Shown piece by piece: positions 6,253 to 7,610 of a stretch of 7,610 nucleotides of DNA. Location of the stretch: contig CAZKLD010000030.1 of NCBI GenBank assembly GCA_964553745.1, positions 1-7,610 on the forward strand, read 5' to 3'. Made by a program: the position numbers and the translations under genes. Under the pieces are notes generated by a model. That model ran no database searches, had not been told where the DNA came from, and saw only the letters and a list, made by a program, of their open reading frames with translations. Positions within the stretch are counted from its first letter, which is position 1, and every line of letters starts with the position of its first letter. The stretch comes from STC-113 sp964553745 (GTDB lineage: Bacteria > Patescibacteriota > Gracilibacteria > BD1-5 > UBA2023).

Positions 6253-6777
6253 ATGAAAACTTCTTCAAAAATCGTAGCATTATTAACTTTGACACTAAGC
6301 GTCTATTTTCTGATGATATTCGTTACAATCCCTGAATTGATGAGTTATTCAAAATGATTAGAGATACTTGATATGAAGCCGCTTTGATATGATTATGATT
6401 ATGTAAAGAAGTTATTTGATGCATTGGGGGAAAATTGAAGGGATACATACCTCAGAAGACAGCTGGTTCTTGATTCTATATATCCATTATTATTTATGAT
6501 AACATATTCATATATAATAAAGATGGTTTATGAGAATATGCTATCGAACAAGAAAATTACATTAGCCCTGAGTCTGACCGCCATTCTATGATGATTTTTT
6601 GATTATTTTGAGAATTTTGGAATCATGAAGATGATTATAGATTATCCGGATAATCTAGAAAACTTAGCGAAAATCACTAATATATTCTCCGTCCTGAAAT
6701 CCTCCTTCTCAACAATCACCTTTTTGACTATCATCGTATGAATCATGATTTTATTAATCCGGAAAATAATTAAATAG
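6253..6777 (+). CDS. Four-helix integral membrane protein, unknown function
   Basis: A 174-residue membrane protein. Hydrophobic helices lie at about residues 7-29, 72-91, 102-120 and 150-169. Between helices 1 and 2 is a polar loop with PLGYDYDYVKKLFDALGENGRDTYL, then the helix-2 entry VLDSIYPLLF. Helix 3 ends in a distinctive DYFENFGI. This layout (YDxxYV..LGExGRxxYL, D-x-IYPLLF, DYxENxGI) matches, from memory, a conserved family of uncharacterised bacterial membrane proteins, but I cannot name it. Six of eight glycines are UGA, including the Gly-Gly pair before DYFEN. The stop is TAG 6775-6777. No upstream ribosome-binding site is visible in the short leader. The gene converges with the HD-domain gene 68 bp away. 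Confidence 0.85.
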
Positions 6778-6797
6778 ATATGATGAATTCCGTTCCG

Positions 6798-6828
6798 AAT
6801 CCCTCTTAAAGGGGATTAAAAATTTTTT
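6798..6828 (+). terminator. Probable intrinsic terminator after the membrane protein
   Basis: AATCCC (6798-6803) pairs with GGGATT (6812-6817), followed by AAAAA and a T6 run (6823-6828). The gap of five A between stem and T-run makes it less than ideal, although A-T pairing of AAAAATTTTT may add structure. It sits 21 bp after the TAG. Confidence 0.5.
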
Positions 6829-6845
6829 GTTAAAGCTTCTTAATC

Positions 6846-7475
6846 CTATCTCACTTCTTGAAGTTTTCTCTCTACGACTTCCCTTCTCTTATATAATTCT
6901 TCTTTAGTGCACTCAATTCCCATAGTTGCATACATATCACAATAAGCTATTATCAGATACTCTATAAATATCCCTTTTGCCTTTATGATTTCTTCAAAAA
7001 TTCCCATGTTTTCCGGAGGAACATCATGATATCTGATGATGTTTCAGATAAATTCTTTCTGATTTTCTGTGAGGTGAAATCTGTCTGCAATTGCATCTAT
7101 CTGATTTGCAATCGTATACTCAGCATGTCATCTGGACCTTCAGTTCAATCTGAACTGTGACAGTTTTCAAGAATCATGGAATGCCATGGCAATAGACAAT
7201 AGAGTATTTTTTGATATTCCATCAATCCTTATTTTGAGAAACTCTTTTATTCTTTCTGGCAAAAAATCCATAGCTTGATAATTCATGATTGTCTGTCTTG
7301 TATGATCAAAAACATCCCATTTATGGAATCTTCATTTTCAGAATCATCTCTGTTCAAGGATTTCTGGAAATGCCAGATTGAGAATCCTTTCTTTTGTATC
7401 TGTAACCAGATAATCCACCAACTTCCGCAGCTTCACTTCTTGTGCCTCTTTCCTGCTGCTAATGATATTGTGCAT
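6846..7475 (-). CDS. Stand-alone HD-domain phosphohydrolase-like protein
   Basis: A 209-residue cytoplasmic protein with an HD metal-binding domain. Candidate ligands appear in the usual order: His58 in WDVFDH, His100-Asp101 in MAFHDSGK, His117 in GRSRGHAEYT, His150 in IIRYHD, and Asp180 in IIAYCDMYATMG. The arrangement HxxDVFDHT...HDxGK...GHAEYT...LTENQKEFIxNIIRYH resembles the HD region attached to CCA-adding tRNA nucleotidyltransferases, but the nucleotidyltransferase head is absent. A nucleotide or phosphate-ester hydrolase is therefore inferred, and the substrate is unknown. Seven of 11 glycines are UGA, including the Gly of HDSGK and of GHAEY. The start at 7475 has AGGA (7483-7480) four bases upstream. 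The stop is TAG 6848-6846. Confidence 0.87.
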
Positions 7476-7500
7476 ATATTCCTAAATTAAGAATAAAAAA

Positions 7501-7571
7501 ATCGTAGCAGTATAGTGAAATGTCGGGATAAATCAAGTCGGATTAATGCTACCATCGTAGCTGGTATAATA
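7501..7571. repeat. Direct repeat of ATCGTAGC-GTATA motif at two promoters
   Basis: ATCGTAGCAGTATA begins at 7501 and ATCGTAGCTGGTATAAT at 7554, 53 bp apart and in the same orientation. The first overlaps the minus-strand -10 of the HD gene. The second carries a plus-strand TATAAT (7565-7570) that may serve a gene beyond the window. It could be a regulator binding site shared by two divergent promoters. Confidence 0.4.
7509..7536 (-). promoter_or_regulatory. Sigma70-type promoter for the HD gene
   Basis: On the minus strand, TTGATT (7536-7531), a 16-bp spacer and TATACT (7514-7509). The predicted leader of about 27 bases runs through a T-rich stretch to the AGGA ribosome-binding site. Confidence 0.55.
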
Positions 7572-7577
7572 CATTTT

Positions 7578-7604
7578 GTGCATAGATGGAAATATCCTAT
7601 GCAC
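7578..7604. repeat. Inverted repeat, 8-bp arms, at right edge
   Basis: GTGCATAG (7578-7585) and CTATGCAC (7597-7604) pair perfectly around an 11-base loop. It lies just after the plus-strand TATAAT at 7565-7570, so it may be the first structure in a leader RNA or an operator. The rest lies outside the window. Confidence 0.5.
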
Positions 7605-7610
7605 CAGACA

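Noticed and set aside
686..7475. Reading UGA as tryptophan (code 4) or treating the genes as pseudogenes, selenoproteins or suppressed stops
   Set aside because: UGA sits on family-conserved glycines such as the Walker A Gly and SLH FPDGTFRPD, TGG encodes Trp in the same genes, and 66 UGAs spread over six otherwise intact frames cannot be decay or selenocysteine.
1..7610. CRISPR array, tRNA, rRNA or insertion sequence
   Set aside because: No regularly spaced repeats, cloverleaf, rRNA signature or transposase frame was seen on either strand; the repeats present are two-copy or dispersed elements.

Overview
This window reads as DNA from a candidate-phyla (CPR/Patescibacteria) bacterium that uses genetic code 25, in which UGA encodes glycine. 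Candidatus Gracilibacteria (BD1-5/GN02) or Absconditabacteria (SR1) are the lineages known to do this. Read with the standard code, most of the window looks like fragments. With UGA as glycine it resolves into six long intact genes containing 66 in-frame UGA codons, and every gene stops at TAA or TAG. The UGAs fall on glycines fixed in known families: the first Gly of a Walker A motif (4252-4254), the conserved Gly positions of S-layer homology domains, and the C-terminal block of an F420-type NADP oxidoreductase. AT-richness and short leaders fit the same assignment. The exact lineage cannot be settled from this window.

Layout. 1-685: no convincing intact gene. It holds a possible gene fragment at the left edge, a 112-bp direct repeat with a 148-bp offset, several small palindromes typical of CPR intergenic DNA, and one dispersed repeat. 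686-1363 (minus): NAD(P)-binding oxidoreductase of the NADPH:F420 reductase type, with its own promoter. 1462-3714 (minus): a 750-residue secreted surface protein with a signal peptide, four ~115-residue tandem beta-type repeats, a Cys/Asp-rich linker and three SLH domains. 3724-4171: gene-free, with a palindrome and a cluster of dispersed repeats. 4225-4749 (plus): small P-loop kinase behind a near-consensus promoter. 4835-4866: bidirectional terminator shared with the next, convergent gene. 4886-5812 (minus): a 308-residue alpha-repeat protein in which 22 of 25 glycines are UGA. 5870-6199: no convincing gene. 6253-6777 (plus): four-helix membrane protein of unknown function. 6846-7475 (minus): stand-alone HD-domain protein, convergent with the membrane protein, with its promoter inside a small repeated-motif region that runs to the window end.

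The genes appear to be mostly single transcription units, each with its own recognisable promoter and often a very short leader. I see no operon or defence/CRISPR locus. The most notable biology is the recoding itself, the uneven use of UGA for glycine between neighbouring genes, the GxGLDF repeat protein, and the modular SLH surface protein.
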